In this document: in pieces, positions 8,302 through 18,664 of the stretch
How the letters are laid out: each line of letters starts with the position of its first letter
Numbering within the stretch: position 1 is the first letter of the stretch
Source: Acidithiobacillus ferrooxidans ATCC 23270
GTDB taxonomy: Bacteria; Pseudomonadota; Gammaproteobacteria; Acidithiobacillales; Acidithiobacillaceae
Assembly (NCBI RefSeq): GCF_000021485.1
Contig: NC_011761.1
Coordinates: 186,001-250,000, forward strand
Direction of reading: 5' to 3'
DNA length: 64,000 nt
Made by a program: the position numbers and the translations under genes
Notes under the pieces: generated by a model
The model's input: only the letters and a program-made list of their open reading frames with translations
Databases searched by the model: none
Told to the model about the DNA's origin: nothing

Positions 8302-9616
8302 GTTCGGGCAGGCGTCGGCGCAGTTCCGCCATCAGGCGCTTGCGATCATGGCAAGCACCCACCAGTTGCAGTTCGTGGGCAAGGGCCAGCGCCTTGCCCA
8401 ACTGCGGTCCGGGGGTGAGTCCCAGTGCCATCAGGTCCGGCCCCTTCAGCAACGGTTTCGGCAGACAGGGCCAGGCATTCATCTCCTGCCAGAGCCTGCG
8501 GGCGGTGTCTATGGCCGGTGGGTGCTCCCCGCCTGCCCCGCGCGCGTCTGCCACGGCGACATCCAGCAGCAAGGAGAGGTCCGGAACCTGCAGCGCAAGG
8601 TGGGCATAGGCAGCGCGCCCGGCGCCATCGCGGTACAGGGCGTAGGGAGCGCCGTGCCAGCGAATGACCGGCAGTATCTGACGGCTGAGGTGTCTGCCCG
8701 GAAAATAGCGGCTCAGAAAAGACTCGGCGGCGGTGCGTGCTCGTTCATGCCCGAAGGCGCGCCAGCGGCCCTGAGGATCGCGCCGGGTGGTGCCGGCTTT
8801 GCCGAGATCGTGCAGCAGGGCGCCAAGCATGAGGATGATATCGCGCGACCGGTCGCCGCTGCGCAGTTGGCCGGCAGCAGCCAGTACTCGCCCCGTATGT
8901 ATCCATACGTCGCCTTCCGGATGGGCATCGGGGCGCTGGGGTACGGCCTGCAGGGCATGGAGTTCGGGGAATCGGGTGACGGCTCCGGTAAGGGCGAGAC
9001 TATCCCATGCCCGGATCAGGTGCTGGCCGCGCAGAAGCAGCGCCTCCCACTCCTTGCGCAGACGTTCCTCGGGAACGTGCTGGAGGCGGGGCGCCAGTTG
9101 GCGGCAGAGGGCGGCAGTCCGGGCTTCAATGGAAAATCCGAGCTGCCCCGCCAGTCGGGCGGCGCGGAAAACGCGCAGGGGGTCCTCGCCGAAACTATCC
9201 GCCGACACCATGCGCAGTCGTCGGGCGTGGAGGTCGTCCACACCACCAAAGTGGTCCAGCAGACGCTGCGTCCGCCAGTCCCAGATCAGGGCGTTGACCG
9301 AAAAATCTCGCCGCTGTGCGGCGATCTCCCAGGGCAGATGAGGGTCGATACGCCCGCCTTGGGCCTGGGGCAGGGCAATCTCCGCACCCGCTACCACCCA
9401 CACTGCACAGCGGCCGCCTACCCGATGGGCGCCAAAAGGCATCAGGCACTCCCCCAGGCGTGCCTCGCTCAACCCGTGAATTTCCAGATCCCAGTCGTGG
9501 GCGGCCATACCCAGCAGGGCATCCCGCGGCGTGCCGCCCACCACCAGGATTTCTGCCCCGGCCCGCTGCAGGGCCGTGAGAACGGGTGTCAGCGCGGCAG
9601 GTGGTTCGAGGCGCAT
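8246..9616 (-). CDS. cca: CCA-adding tRNA nucleotidyltransferase with HD domain
   Basis: Class II nucleotidyltransferase that builds or repairs the 3' CCA end of tRNA. It has 456 residues. The head domain has VVGGTPRDALLG (about 25-36), the metal-binding HDWDLEIHG (acids at 41 and 43) and RRDFSVNAL (102-110), followed by an ERLRKEWEALL neck. The second half carries an HD phosphohydrolase domain (ALLHDLGK, His-Asp at 269-270), as in multifunctional CCA proteins. It is the last gene of a likely sspA-acyl-CoA synthetase-cca operon, 5 bases after its neighbour. Confidence 0.93.
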   Translation of the reverse strand: MRLEPPAALTPVLTALQRAGAEILVVGGTPRDALLGMAAHDWDLEIHGLSEARLGECLMPFGAHRVGGRCAVWVVAGAEIALPQAQGGRIDPHLPWEIAAQRRDFSVNALIWDWRTQRLLDHFGGVDDLHARRLRMVSADSFGEDPLRVFRAARLAGQLGFSIEARTAALCRQLAPRLQHVPEERLRKEWEALLLRGQHLIRAWDSLALTGAVTRFPELHALQAVPQRPDAHPEGDVWIHTGRVLAAAGQLRSGDRSRDIILMLGALLHDLGKAGTTRRDPQGRWRAFGHERARTAAESFLSRYFPGRHLSRQILPVIRWHGAPYALYRDGAGRAAYAHLALQVPDLSLLLDVAVADARGAGGEHPPAIDTARRLWQEMNAWPCLPKPLLKGPDLMALGLTPGPQLGKALALAHELQLVGACHDRKRLMAELRRRLPELSLRGDRVYGPRSRSPNG

Positions 9617-9621
9617 GGTGA

Positions 9622-11364
9622 TCAGCTCTTGCCGCTGCCCATTTGCGTCAGCAGAGCAGCGTAATGTTCGGCGACGACGCGCCGTTTCACTTTGAGGGTG
9701 GGTGTCAGTTCGCCATTGGTTTCACTCAGTGCTTCCGGCAGCAGAGCGAAACGCTTCACCTGTTCATGGGAGGGCAGGTCGGCGAGGGCGGTCGCAATGG
9801 CCTTCTGGACGGCCTTGCGGGTGGCGGCTTCGTCCGCGTGGTCAACGGCACGCGCTTTGAGGACTTCCTGATTGGGAAAGATGAGCGCCACGAGATAGGG
9901 CATTCGGTCACCGAAGACGACGGCCTGTTCGATCAGCGCTTGTGCCATCAGCCGCATCTCGATTTTTTGCGGCGGGATATTCTCGCCGGCGGAGTTGACG
10001 ATCAGGTCTTTCTTGCGGTCGCTGATTCGCAGGTAACCGTCCGGGTCCAGACTGCCCACATCGCCGGTGTGCAACCAGCCGTCTACCAGTGCCTCGCCCG
10101 TCGCACTCTCGTTATTCCAGTAGCCCAGCATGACGGACGGGCCGCGCACCAGGATTTCGCCATCTGCGGCCAGGCGCCCCTCGAGATTGGGCAGAAACCG
10201 CCCCACGGTTCCCGGATGAATGGCTTCCAGTGGATTGGCGGCGATCACCGGACTCGCTTCAGTCATACCGTACCCTTCCACAATGGGCAATCCCAGGTCA
10301 ACGAAGAAGCGGGTGATCCCGGCGTCCAGCGGCGCGCCGCCGGAGACGAAGAAACGCAGGCGCCCGCCCAGTTTCTTGCGGAGACTGCGGATCAGCAGGC
10401 GGCGGGTAAGGGAACGTTGCCAGCGCGCCGCCGGACGCCCGTGCGGATCGAGCCCTGCCCCCCGGCGCAGAAAACGCCCGAGCAGGCCCGGTCGGTCTTC
10501 GATACCTCGTCGTACCCGACCATAGAGTAGTTGAAAAACGCGCGGCACGGCGACCACTATGTTCGGATGCGACGTTGCCATGTCGCGGAGGACGGTGTCC
10601 GGGCGCTCCGCGTAGGCCACTTCCAGGCCCAGCAGGTAGGCGCCGAAATGCCCGGTACCGCGTTCAAAGACATGGGACAGAGGCAGTATGGAAAGCAGGC
10701 GTTGTCCAGCATGCAACGGTACCAGTGGCAGAAAGCCTTCGATGTTGCTGAGGATGTTGCCGTGACTGAGCATGACGCCCTTGGGCCAACCCGTCGTCCC
10801 GGAAGTGTAGACGATGGTTGCGGTTTGCTGGCGCTGCAAGCCCGCCAGACGTTCTTCCAGCCCGCTATCCGGTACCGTTGCTGCCTCGTTCTTCAGTGAT
10901 GCCCAATGGCGCAGGCCGGCGTTCTGCGCGGCCGCCGCGTCGCGCAGCAGGATACGGTCGTCGGCCACGCCCCAGCCCCCCTCGCCCCCCAGTCGTTGCC
11001 ATTCCGCAGCGCCTTCCAGCAGTATCAACCCGGCGCCGCTGTCACCCAGTACAAAGTGAATCTCGCGCGGGCTGAATGTCGGGTAGAGAGGGACGGTAAT
11101 GGCGCCAACGTTGAGGATGGCAAAATCCATGATAGCCCAGTCCACGGAGTTGGGCGCCATCAGAATGACCCGCTCGCCCCGGCGCACCCCCAGGTGCAGA
11201 AGTCCCCGCGCCCGCGCCCGTACCTGTCCGGCGAAGGCTGCTGCGGTCATCGGCTGAAAAACGTCGTCCTGTCGTTGCAGGGCGATGGTCCCGCCGGGAG
11301 CGCGGGCACAGCGTGCGAAGAGGCCCTCGGGCAGGCTCTGGAAATGGCCGAGATCGATGGTCAT
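9622..11364 (-). CDS. AMP-forming long-chain acyl-CoA synthetase
   Basis: ANL-superfamily enzyme that activates fatty acids to acyl-CoA through an acyl-adenylate. It has 580 residues. The AMP-binding P-loop YTSGTTGWPKGVMLSH lies at about 186-201. Further family motifs are EGYGMTEASPV, the WLHTGDVG block, and DRKKDLIVNSAGENI toward the C-terminus. Substrate chain length cannot be read from the sequence. It sits one base behind the sspA stop. The function may be recycling of membrane fatty acids rather than growth on them, given the autotrophic look of the window. Confidence 0.88.
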   Translation of the reverse strand: MTIDLGHFQSLPEGLFARCARAPGGTIALQRQDDVFQPMTAAAFAGQVRARARGLLHLGVRRGERVILMAPNSVDWAIMDFAILNVGAITVPLYPTFSPREIHFVLGDSGAGLILLEGAAEWQRLGGEGGWGVADDRILLRDAAAAQNAGLRHWASLKNEAATVPDSGLEERLAGLQRQQTATIVYTSGTTGWPKGVMLSHGNILSNIEGFLPLVPLHAGQRLLSILPLSHVFERGTGHFGAYLLGLEVAYAERPDTVLRDMATSHPNIVVAVPRVFQLLYGRVRRGIEDRPGLLGRFLRRGAGLDPHGRPAARWQRSLTRRLLIRSLRKKLGGRLRFFVSGGAPLDAGITRFFVDLGLPIVEGYGMTEASPVIAANPLEAIHPGTVGRFLPNLEGRLAADGEILVRGPSVMLGYWNNESATGEALVDGWLHTGDVGSLDPDGYLRISDRKKDLIVNSAGENIPPQKIEMRLMAQALIEQAVVFGDRMPYLVALIFPNQEVLKARAVDHADEAATRKAVQKAIATALADLPSHEQVKRFALLPEALSETNGELTPTLKVKRRVVAEHYAALLTQMGSGKS

Positions 11365-11365
11365 A

Positions 11366-11986
11366 TCAGCGCATGGCCTTCTCGGCAGGCGTCAGGCTGC
11401 GTTTGAAGCTCTCCATGCCGAAGATGCGATCCATATAATTCTGGGTGGCACGGGCTGCGGCGGGTAGAGAGATGTCCAGTACCGGCATGCGCCACAGGAG
11501 TGGGGCGATAGCACAGTCGAGTACCGAAAGGTCGTCACCAAAGAGGTAACGCTGTTGGCTGAAGATGCTGTTCAGCCCGGCGAGGGTACTGCGAATCTGT
11601 TCCTTGGCGGTTTTGACCTGCTCGGCACCGTAGCCGGGCTGAAAGAGCGGTGCAAACCAGTCACGGTCGAAACGCAGGAGACCCAGGCGCACCTTGGCAC
11701 GGGATATGGGGTCTACCGGAATCAGTGGCGGATGGGGGAACCGCTCGTCAAGGTACTCCATGATCAGGACCGATTCGTGAATGGCCAGATCGCGATCCAC
11801 CAAGGTCGGCACTTGGTTGTAGGGATTGAGTTCCGCAAGGTCTTCGGGCCGGTTGCCGAGATCGACGTCGATGATCTGGTATTCCATAGCCTTCTCTTCC
11901 AGCACGAAACGCACACGGTGCGCGAAGACACAATCGTTGCTGGAGTAGAGCGTCATGAGGGTTTTTTTGCTGCTGGGGGTGGCCAT
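11366..11986 (-). CDS. sspA: Stringent starvation protein A-like (GST fold)
   Basis: RNA-polymerase-associated protein of the glutathione-S-transferase superfamily; in E. coli SspA promotes stationary-phase acid tolerance. It has 206 residues. The N-terminal thioredoxin-like domain includes LYSSNDCVFAHRVRFVLEEK, NPYNQVPTLVDRDLAIHESVLIMEYLDERFPHPPL-type conserved blocks (about residues 13-89), followed by a helical C-terminal domain. SspA and general GST proteins are hard to separate; the NQVPTLVDRDL and 'ESxxIMEYLDERFPHP' wording is SspA-like. Lead gene of the minus-strand operon, divergent from lpxC. Confidence 0.85.
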   Translation of the reverse strand: MATPSSKKTLMTLYSSNDCVFAHRVRFVLEEKAMEYQIIDVDLGNRPEDLAELNPYNQVPTLVDRDLAIHESVLIMEYLDERFPHPPLIPVDPISRAKVRLGLLRFDRDWFAPLFQPGYGAEQVKTAKEQIRSTLAGLNSIFSQQRYLFGDDLSVLDCAIAPLLWRMPVLDISLPAAARATQNYMDRIFGMESFKRSLTPAEKAMR

Positions 11987-12157
11987 GATCTGTGTCCTTC
12001 TATCGGAGAAGCCTGGTTACTATGCGACGGCCGCTGAGCGATCGCGCATCCGGCAATTATACATAACCGGACGCGCCTTTGGGTGATCGGCGCGGCGGCC
12101 GGCGGGAAAAAGCTTCTATGGCATGTGTTAACAAATGTCAACGGCATATTGTCAAGA

Positions 12158-12187
12158 CTGACCAGCCCCTGTAAACTGCCTGACCAG
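12158..12187. repeat. Direct repeat CTGACCAG x2 between sspA and lpxC
   Basis: Two identical 8-mers at 12158-12165 and 12180-12187, 22 bases apart (about two helical turns), in the 289-base divergent region. The second extends into CTGACCAGTCGGTTAG, similar to imperfect palindromes in front of other genes in the window. It could be an operator; no regulator is identified. The rest of the intergenic region shows two minus-strand TTGACA hexamers but no clean -10 for sspA. Confidence 0.35.
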
Positions 12188-12195
12188 TCGGTTAG

Positions 12196-12224
12196 TTGTA
12201 TAGAGACAACAAAAGTTGTAAAGT
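12196..12224 (+). promoter_or_regulatory. Candidate lpxC promoter
   Basis: TTGTAT (12196-12201), 17 bases, TAAAGT (12219-12224). Moderate match to a sigma-70 promoter. It is preceded by the CTGACCAGTCGG element. Confidence 0.35.
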
Positions 12225-12275
12225 AGAGATACTTATTCAGTGGGAGGGCGATCCCTCAGGTCGCGGAAGAAGGCT

Positions 12276-13190
12276 ATGATACGTCAGCGTACACTTAAGA
12301 ACATGATCTGGGGTACAGGAATCGGTTTGCACAGTGGCAAGAAGGTCTACATCGGCCTGCGCCCGGCACCTGTAAACACGGGGATCGTATTCCACCGCAG
12401 CGATATCGAGGGTGGCGCCTGGATCAAAGCGGACCCGCTCCATGTGGTGGATACCCGCCTTTCCACCAATATCGGCGATGGCCATATCCGGGTTGGCACC
12501 GTTGAACACCTGATGTCGGCCTTGGCGGGTCTTGGTATCGACAATGCCTATGTGGATCTCGACGGACCCGAAGTGCCCATCATGGATGGTAGCGCTGCGC
12601 CCTTCGTATTCCTCATCCAGTGCGCGGGGATTGAAGAGCAGAATGCCCCGAAGCGATTCATCCGCATCACCAAACCGCTCAAGGCGGAAGATGGCGATCG
12701 CTGGGTACAACTGGAGCCATTCGAAGGCTTCAAGGTGAGTTTCGCCATCGATTTCGACCATCCGGTGATGAAAAACGGCGGTCAGGAGGTGACGGTGGAC
12801 TTTGCCCGCACTTCTTACCTCAAGGAAGTGGCCCGTGCGCGAACCTTCGGCTTCATGCGCGAAGTCGAAGCGTTGCGGCGGATGGGCTTGGCCCTCGGCG
12901 GCAATCTGGACAACGCTATCGTGGTCGACGATTACCGTGTGCTCAACGAAGAAGGGCTGCGCTACACCAATGAGTTCGTGCGCCATAAGGTGCTGGATTC
13001 CATAGGTGATCTCTACCTGCTCGGGCATCCGCTGGTCGGCCATTTTTCCGGACACAAGGCCGGACACGCCCTCAACAACAGTCTGCTGCGGGCGCTGCTT
13101 CTCCGTCAGGACGCCTGGGAGTTTGTGGATTACGCCGAGCGGCGTGCGCCGTTTTCCTTTGCCGACACCTTGGTGACGGCCTCCGCCTGA
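12276..13190 (+). CDS. lpxC: UDP-3-O-acyl-N-acetylglucosamine deacetylase LpxC
   Basis: Zinc deacetylase for the committed step of lipid A synthesis. It has 304 residues from ATG 12276, which follows an AGAAGG ribosome site; a GTG 36 bases upstream gives no conserved sequence. Conserved blocks are [10 protein letters not shown] (N-terminal), [10 protein letters not shown] with the first zinc His, [16 protein letters not shown] with the second His and Asp ligands, and HKAGHALNN with the catalytic His. The length matches the family. Its 3' end overlaps the convergent DciA-like gene by 61 bases. Confidence 0.97.
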
Positions 13191-13642
13191 AGACGGTCCA
13201 TGGTGTTGGCCAGGCGCTGCAGGGCGGCGGCGACGGCCTGGGGCACCTGCCCGGTCACGGCGCGCAGCGCCTCGGGTGCCTCTGCTGAAATCTGAGGCGC
13301 CCGCTGAATTCCTGCCGACTGCGGCAGCCGGTATGACCAGGGCCGGACTGTGGCGACGATTTGCCTCGCCGACGTTTCCGGGAAACGGGTATTCCATCGT
13401 TTCAGTATGTTTTTTTCATTTCTTCGCAGCCAGGAAATCCATACCGGGCTCTGACAAAGTACGCTCAGCACCCCCCCGGACCAGTCAACCAGCCAAGTTT
13501 GATCCTGTGCTTCCAGTGCCAGTAACCCGTTCCAGTCGACCTGACGCTCGCGCAGCAGTGTTCCGCGACGGCAGACCTCTGCGATGGGTCCTGAAGAACC
13601 TTGCGTCATGGTGCGCCAGGCGTGCCACCGTTTATCATCCAT
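13130..13642 (-). CDS. DciA-like protein (DUF721)
   Basis: 170 residues resembling the DUF721 family; DciA loads the replicative helicase DnaB in bacteria lacking DnaC. Seen here: an N-terminal basic segment, the central [27 protein letters not shown]-like part typical of the KH-like fold of the family, and a low-complexity C-terminal tail. Location between lpxC and secA, transcribed against them, is a common proteobacterial arrangement. The C-terminal 20 codons run antisense into lpxC. The family is divergent, so this rests on pattern and position. Confidence 0.7.
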
Positions 13643-13694
13643 AGGCTTTCATGCTACCCTGCTCGATATTTTTTACTAGGTTCGTGTACTCATC

Positions 13695-16439
13695 ATGTTT
13701 GGAACTATCATCCGCCATGTCGTCGGCAGCCGCAATGACCGACTGATCAAGAAGGCCCGTGCCATTGTAGCGCAGGTCAACGCCCTGGAAGACCGCTTCA
13801 AGGCCATGGACGACGCGACCCTTGCTGCACAGACCGCGATCTTCCGGGAACGGCTGGCCCGTGGTGAACCCCTCGATGCCCTGTTGCCGGAGGCGTTCGC
13901 CGTGGTGCGTGAGGTGAGCCGGCGGGTAATGGGCATGCGCCAGTACGATGTGCAGATCATCGGTGGTTTCATGCTCCATGAAGGTAAAATTGCCGAGATG
14001 CGCACTGGCGAGGGCAAGACCCTCGTTGCGACCTTGCCGGCCTACCTCAACGCCCTGCAGGGTAAGGGTGTGCATGTGGTGACCGTCAATGACTATCTGG
14101 CCAGCCGCGATGCCGAGTGGGTCGGCAAGATTCACCGTTTTCTGGGCCTGAGCGTAGGTACCATCATCTCGGATCTGTCCAGTGAGGAGCGCCGCGCCGC
14201 CTATGCGGCCGACATCACCTACGGCACCAATAACGAGTTCGGTTTCGATTATCTGCGGGATAACATGGCGTTTTCTCCGGCCGATCGGGTGCAGCGCGGC
14301 CTGCACTACGCCATCATCGACGAAGTGGATTCCATCCTGATCGACGAGGCGCGTACCCCGCTCATCATCAGTGGTCCCACCGAGGAAAATACCGACCTTT
14401 ACTACCGGGTGGACAAACTCGTCGGGAGTTTTGTCGTCGATGAGGACTATACGGTCGATGAAAAGGCCCGGCAGGTCATGCTTACGGAGGAGGGGATCGA
14501 AAAGGCGGAACGCCTGATGGCGGAGAGCGGTCTGCTGGTCGACGGCGACCTCTACGATCTGGCCAACGTCACCCTGGTCCATCACCTCAACCAGGCGTTG
14601 CGGGCCCATGTGATCTACCGGCGGGAGACGGATTATATCGTTCGCGACGGAGAGGTCTGTATCGTCGACGAATTCACCGGACGCATGATGTCCGGGCGGC
14701 GCTGGTCTGATGGCCTGCATCAGGCGGTGGAAGCCAAGGAAGGGGTGGCGGTCCAGAATGAGAACCAGACCCTGGCCTCCATCACCTTTCAGAATTATTT
14801 CCGCATGTACGAAAAGCTGTCGGGCATGACCGGGACTGCTGACACAGAAGCCTTTGAACTGAATCAGATTTACGGTCTGGAAGTGGTGATCATACCGACG
14901 CACAGGCCGGTGTGCCGGACGGATTTCGCCGATCTTATCTACCGGACCAGTCAGGAGAAATGGAAAGCGATAGTGGAAGACATCCGCGGCTGTCAACAGC
15001 GCGGGCAGCCGGTACTGGTGGGTACCACCTCTATCGAACACAACGAGTTTCTGTCTCATCTGCTCAAGCAGGCGCGGATTTCCCATGAAGTGCTGAACGC
15101 CAAACAGCATCAGCGCGAGGCGGAGATCATTGCCCAGGCGGGCACGCCGGGGGCGGTGACCATCGCCACCAACATGGCGGGACGGGGTACCGACATCGTG
15201 CTGGGCGGCAATGTCGGCCATCAGGTGGATATGGTGCTGGCCAATCCGGATCTGGAAGAGGAGGAAAAAACCCGGCGGATCGAGTCTCTCAAGAGCGGTT
15301 GGCAGGGACTGCATGACGCGGCGATAGCGGCGGGCGGATTGCATATCATCGGTACCGAACGTCATGAATCGCGGCGGATAGACAACCAGTTGCGCGGGCG
15401 GTCCGGCCGCCAGGGCGACCCCGGCACCACCCGTTTCTACCTTTCCCTGGATGACCCCCTGATGCGCATTTTCGGCAGCGATCGTCTGAGTGGCCTGATG
15501 CAGAAGCTGGGCATGAAGGAGGGGGAGGCGATCGAGCATCCCTGGGTGACCAAGTCCATCGAGAATGCCCAGCGCAAGGTGGAAAGCCGCAACTTCGATA
15601 TCCGCAAACAATTGCTGGAATACGACGACGTGGCCAACGAGCAGCGCCGGATCATCTATCAGCAGCGCAACGCCTTCATGGATGCCGATGATGTCAGTGC
15701 GGAAATCAGGGCGTTGCGCGACGATGTTCTGGACGCAGTGCTGGCCGCCACGGCGCCTGAAGGCGTTATGGAAGAGCGCTGGGATCTGCCAGGTCTGGAA
15801 GCGGCACTGGACCGGATTTTTGGCCTGCAGGTCCCGGTCGGGCAATGGCTGGAGCAGGATAAAGGGCTCACTCACGCGGCGCTACGTGAGCGGATCATGG
15901 AGATGGTGTTGTCCGCTTACGCGGCCAAGGAGTCTCTCATGGGCAGCGAGATGACCCGCCACTTCGAAAAGTCCATCCTGCTGCAGGTCCTGGACAGCCA
16001 GTGGAAGGACCATCTGGCGAGCATGGATCATCTCCGCGAAGGCATTCACCTGCGTGGATATGCCCAGAAGAATCCCAAACAGGAGTACAAGCGGGAGTCT
16101 CTGATCATGTTCAACGCCATGCTGGATCAGTTGCGCGAAGAAGTGGTCAGCACCCTCTCGCGCCTGCATGTGAGTCCGGCTCCGGCGGAGCCGCTGGATT
16201 GGGACGCCATCGCCCGTGCCGCCCAGCCTCGACATTTGCAGTTTTCCCATCCGGATTTTGCAGCGGCGGCGGCACCGCTTGTCGAGGATGCCGGCCTCGC
16301 ACTGACAGGGCTGGGCGTCATTGGTGAACAGGAGGCCGGTCACAGCCCCGCGATCAGTGACGACAAGGTGGGACGGAATCAGCCGTGCCCTTGCGGTTCC
16401 GGCAAAAAGTACAAGCATTGTCACGGGCGCCTGCAATAA
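13695..16439 (+). CDS. secA: Protein translocase ATPase SecA
   Basis: Motor that drives preproteins through SecYEG at the inner membrane. It has 914 residues. Walker A MRTGEGKT is at 102-109. Further motifs are [11 protein letters not shown], the [19 protein letters not shown] Walker B block near 210, [10 protein letters not shown] with the second nucleotide-binding half, and the C-terminal zinc motif [14 protein letters not shown] that binds SecB. The start has little ribosome-site complementarity. Divergent from the DciA-like gene with a 52-base spacer, and 9 bases ahead of argJ. Confidence 0.98.
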   Translation: MFGTIIRHVVGSRNDRLIKKARAIVAQVNALEDRFKAMDDATLAAQTAIFRERLARGEPLDALLPEAFAVVREVSRRVMGMRQYDVQIIGGFMLHEGKIAEMRTGEGKTLVATLPAYLNALQGKGVHVVTVNDYLASRDAEWVGKIHRFLGLSVGTIISDLSSEERRAAYAADITYGTNNEFGFDYLRDNMAFSPADRVQRGLHYAIIDEVDSILIDEARTPLIISGPTEENTDLYYRVDKLVGSFVVDEDYTVDEKARQVMLTEEGIEKAERLMAESGLLVDGDLYDLANVTLVHHLNQALRAHVIYRRETDYIVRDGEVCIVDEFTGRMMSGRRWSDGLHQAVEAKEGVAVQNENQTLASITFQNYFRMYEKLSGMTGTADTEAFELNQIYGLEVVIIPTHRPVCRTDFADLIYRTSQEKWKAIVEDIRGCQQRGQPVLVGTTSIEHNEFLSHLLKQARISHEVLNAKQHQREAEIIAQAGTPGAVTIATNMAGRGTDIVLGGNVGHQVDMVLANPDLEEEEKTRRIESLKSGWQGLHDAAIAAGGLHIIGTERHESRRIDNQLRGRSGRQGDPGTTRFYLSLDDPLMRIFGSDRLSGLMQKLGMKEGEAIEHPWVTKSIENAQRKVESRNFDIRKQLLEYDDVANEQRRIIYQQRNAFMDADDVSAEIRALRDDVLDAVLAATAPEGVMEERWDLPGLEAALDRIFGLQVPVGQWLEQDKGLTHAALRERIMEMVLSAYAAKESLMGSEMTRHFEKSILLQVLDSQWKDHLASMDHLREGIHLRGYAQKNPKQEYKRESLIMFNAMLDQLREEVVSTLSRLHVSPAPAEPLDWDAIARAAQPRHLQFSHPDFAAAAAPLVEDAGLALTGLGVIGEQEAGHSPAISDDKVGRNQPCPCGSGKKYKHCHGRLQ

Positions 16440-16448
16440 GGATAGCGT

Positions 16449-17675
16449 ATGGCCGTCGGTCTTGATCCTCCCCGGAATATCCTGCCCATAGCCGGGGTTC
16501 GCCTGAGCGTGGCGGAGGCGGGTATTCGTTATGTGGGTCGCCGTGATCTGACCCTGATTCATCTCGCCGAGGGGTCCCAGGTGGCGGCCGTTTTTACCCG
16601 CAACCGCTTTTGTGCCGCGCCCGTACTGGTGGCACGGCATCATCTGGCGGAAGGGCCCGGCGTGCGGGCGCTGGTGATCAATACGGGCAATGCCAATGCC
16701 GGTACGGGTGTGGCTGGTTTGCGGGCGGCAGAGGCGAGTTGCCGGGAAGTGGCCGAACAGTTGGGCTGCGCGCCCGGAGCGGTGCTGCCCTTCTCCACCG
16801 GGGTGATCGGTGAGCCTGTGGCGCTGGCGGAAAAAATCGCCGCAGTCTTGCCGGCCTGCGTTGCCGGACTCGCCGAGGACCAATGGGAGGCCGCTGCGGC
16901 GGCGATCATGACCACCGACACCGTCGCCAAGTGCTGTTCCCGGCAGATCGAGATGGACGGCGTTACGATCACGGTGACCGGCATGGCCAAAGGGTCGGGG
17001 ATGATCCGTCCCGATATGGCCACGATGCTGGCCTACATCGCCACCGATGCCCCGCTGCATGGGGCAGCCTTGCAGCAGTGCCTGCGGGAGGCCATGGCGC
17101 AGTCCTTCAACCGCATCACGGTGGACGGCGATACCTCCACCAACGATGCCTGCGTCCTGATGGCGACGGGACGGGCGGCGCTACCGCCCGTTACGAAGGC
17201 GACAGATCCCCGCTACGGGAAACTGAGAGACACCATCACCCTCGTTGCACAATGGCTGGCACAGGCGGTTGTGCGCGACGGCGAGGGGGCGACCAAGTTC
17301 ATTCCGATCCGTATTTCGGGCGGGTATGATGAGGCGGAGTGCTTGCGGGTGGCCTACCGCATGGCCCATAGCCCCTTGATCAAGACCGCGTTCTTTGCCT
17401 CTGACCCGAACTGGGGGCGCTTGCTGGCGGCCATTGGTTCAGCCGGCGTCGACGACCTGGATGTGGCGGGCGTGCAGGTCTGGCTGGGCGATACGCGCAT
17501 CGTGCGGGATGGTGCCCGCGACCCCGCTTACAGCGAGGCGGCTGGACAGGCGGTAATGGTTCAGGAGGAAATCCCGGTGCGGGTTGATCTGGGCAGGGGG
17601 GCCGCCGAAGCGCAAATCTGGACCTGCGACTTGTCCTATGACTATGTACGTATCAATGCCGATTACCGTAGCTGA
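16449..17675 (+). CDS. argJ: Glutamate N-acetyltransferase / N-acetylglutamate synthase ArgJ
   Basis: Bifunctional-type enzyme that transfers acetyl from N-acetylornithine to glutamate in cyclic arginine synthesis. It has 408 residues. The self-cleavage site is visible in GSGMIRPDMATMLAY, where the Thr after Ala becomes the nucleophile of the beta chain. Other conserved parts are TNTGNANAGTG-like (here INTGNANAGTG) and SDPNWGRLLAAIG. argB lies separately at 45.9 kb. Whether it also uses acetyl-CoA cannot be judged. Overlaps the next gene as TGATG. Confidence 0.96.
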   Translation: MAVGLDPPRNILPIAGVRLSVAEAGIRYVGRRDLTLIHLAEGSQVAAVFTRNRFCAAPVLVARHHLAEGPGVRALVINTGNANAGTGVAGLRAAEASCREVAEQLGCAPGAVLPFSTGVIGEPVALAEKIAAVLPACVAGLAEDQWEAAAAAIMTTDTVAKCCSRQIEMDGVTITVTGMAKGSGMIRPDMATMLAYIATDAPLHGAALQQCLREAMAQSFNRITVDGDTSTNDACVLMATGRAALPPVTKATDPRYGKLRDTITLVAQWLAQAVVRDGEGATKFIPIRISGGYDEAECLRVAYRMAHSPLIKTAFFASDPNWGRLLAAIGSAGVDDLDVAGVQVWLGDTRIVRDGARDPAYSEAAGQAVMVQEEIPVRVDLGRGAAEAQIWTCDLSYDYVRINADYRS

Positions 17676-18664
17676 TGCCCACCGTTCCCGTCGCAACCGG
17701 AATCATTGAAGACGCCTTCGGGCGCCTGCTGGTTGCGCTGCGCCCGGAGGGCAAGCCCTGGCCGGGGTTCTGGGAGTTTCCCGGCGGCAAGGTCGATCCC
17801 GGCGAAACGCCGGAACAGGCGCTGGTCCGGGAACTCTGGGAAGAGTTGGGGGTTACGGTAACCGCGCCGGAACCCTTCCGGGAGCTGGAATATACCTATC
17901 CGGAACGGACGGTGCGCGTGCATTTCTACCGGGTGCGGCACTGGACGGGCACGGCCCATGGTCGCGAGGGACAGGAAGTACGCTGGCTTTTTCCCTGGGA
18001 GATCCCGGCGCTGGAGTGTCTCCCCGCGAACCTCCGTCTGACTGCGGACGTGTTGGCGGAGGCTCTGCCCCAGCCGCCCCTCTGCCTGATTGCGGATCCG
18101 GGAAGGTTGCCCCTGCCCGATTTCCGGCGCGCACTGGAGGCGGCCCTTGATGCCGGATTGCGCTGGCTGGTGTTGCGCTGCAAAGCGGTGCCTGACGGCT
18201 CCAGCGCCGACGTGTTGGCGGCACTATGCGCCGGGGCGTTGGCGGGGGGTGTGCAGGTCTACCTCAATCATCCCGACCCCTTGCCCGGCTGGCCAAGGAC
18301 CGGTCGTCACCTGACCCAGGCGCAGTCAGACGCGGGCGTAAAACCCGATGAGGCATTCGGGGTATCCTGCCATGACGCTGCGGGCTTGCAACAGGCGGCG
18401 CGTCTGGGCGCGCGTTATGCCTTTCTCTCGCCGATTTTCCCCACTTCCAGCCATCCGGATACGGAGGCGCTGGGACCCGAGGTTTTCGCGGCGATGGCCG
18501 CTGAGTCTTCTCTACCCCTCATTGCGCTCGGCGGAATGACGGCGGCACGGGTGCCGGAGGCGCTGGCGGCAGGTGCACGGGGTGTGGCGGTGCTCTCCGG
18601 CATTCTCGAAGCGCAGGATCCCGCGGCCGCTACCCGCGCCTTGCTTCGGCACTGGGAGCGATAA
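17675..18664 (+). CDS. Nudix hydrolase (MutT-like) fused to a ThiE-like domain
   Basis: 329 residues. The N-terminal half (about 1-135) is a MutT-type Nudix domain with the box GKVDPGETPEQALVRELWEE, all catalytic Glu residues present. It likely clears 8-oxo-dGTP from the nucleotide pool. The C-terminal half (about 140-329) is a TIM-barrel domain of the thiamine-phosphate synthase/TenI type (FLSPIFPTSSHPDTEALG, IALGGM, GVAVLSGIL). This fusion is known in proteobacteria, and the ThiE-like half is of unproven activity. Joined to argJ by a TGATG overlap. Confidence 0.88.
   Translation: MPTVPVATGIIEDAFGRLLVALRPEGKPWPGFWEFPGGKVDPGETPEQALVRELWEELGVTVTAPEPFRELEYTYPERTVRVHFYRVRHWTGTAHGREGQEVRWLFPWEIPALECLPANLRLTADVLAEALPQPPLCLIADPGRLPLPDFRRALEAALDAGLRWLVLRCKAVPDGSSADVLAALCAGALAGGVQVYLNHPDPLPGWPRTGRHLTQAQSDAGVKPDEAFGVSCHDAAGLQQAARLGARYAFLSPIFPTSSHPDTEALGPEVFAAMAAESSLPLIALGGMTAARVPEALAAGARGVAVLSGILEAQDPAAATRALLRHWER

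Noticed and set aside
8348-9664. A 438-codon open reading antisense to cca
   Set aside because: Shadow reading created by GC-rich codon bias; cca motifs are all on the other strand.
13635-15875. A 746-codon open reading antisense to secA
   Set aside because: Mirror of a highly conserved secA in GC-rich DNA; no family features, and no ribosome site. The sense protein is certain.
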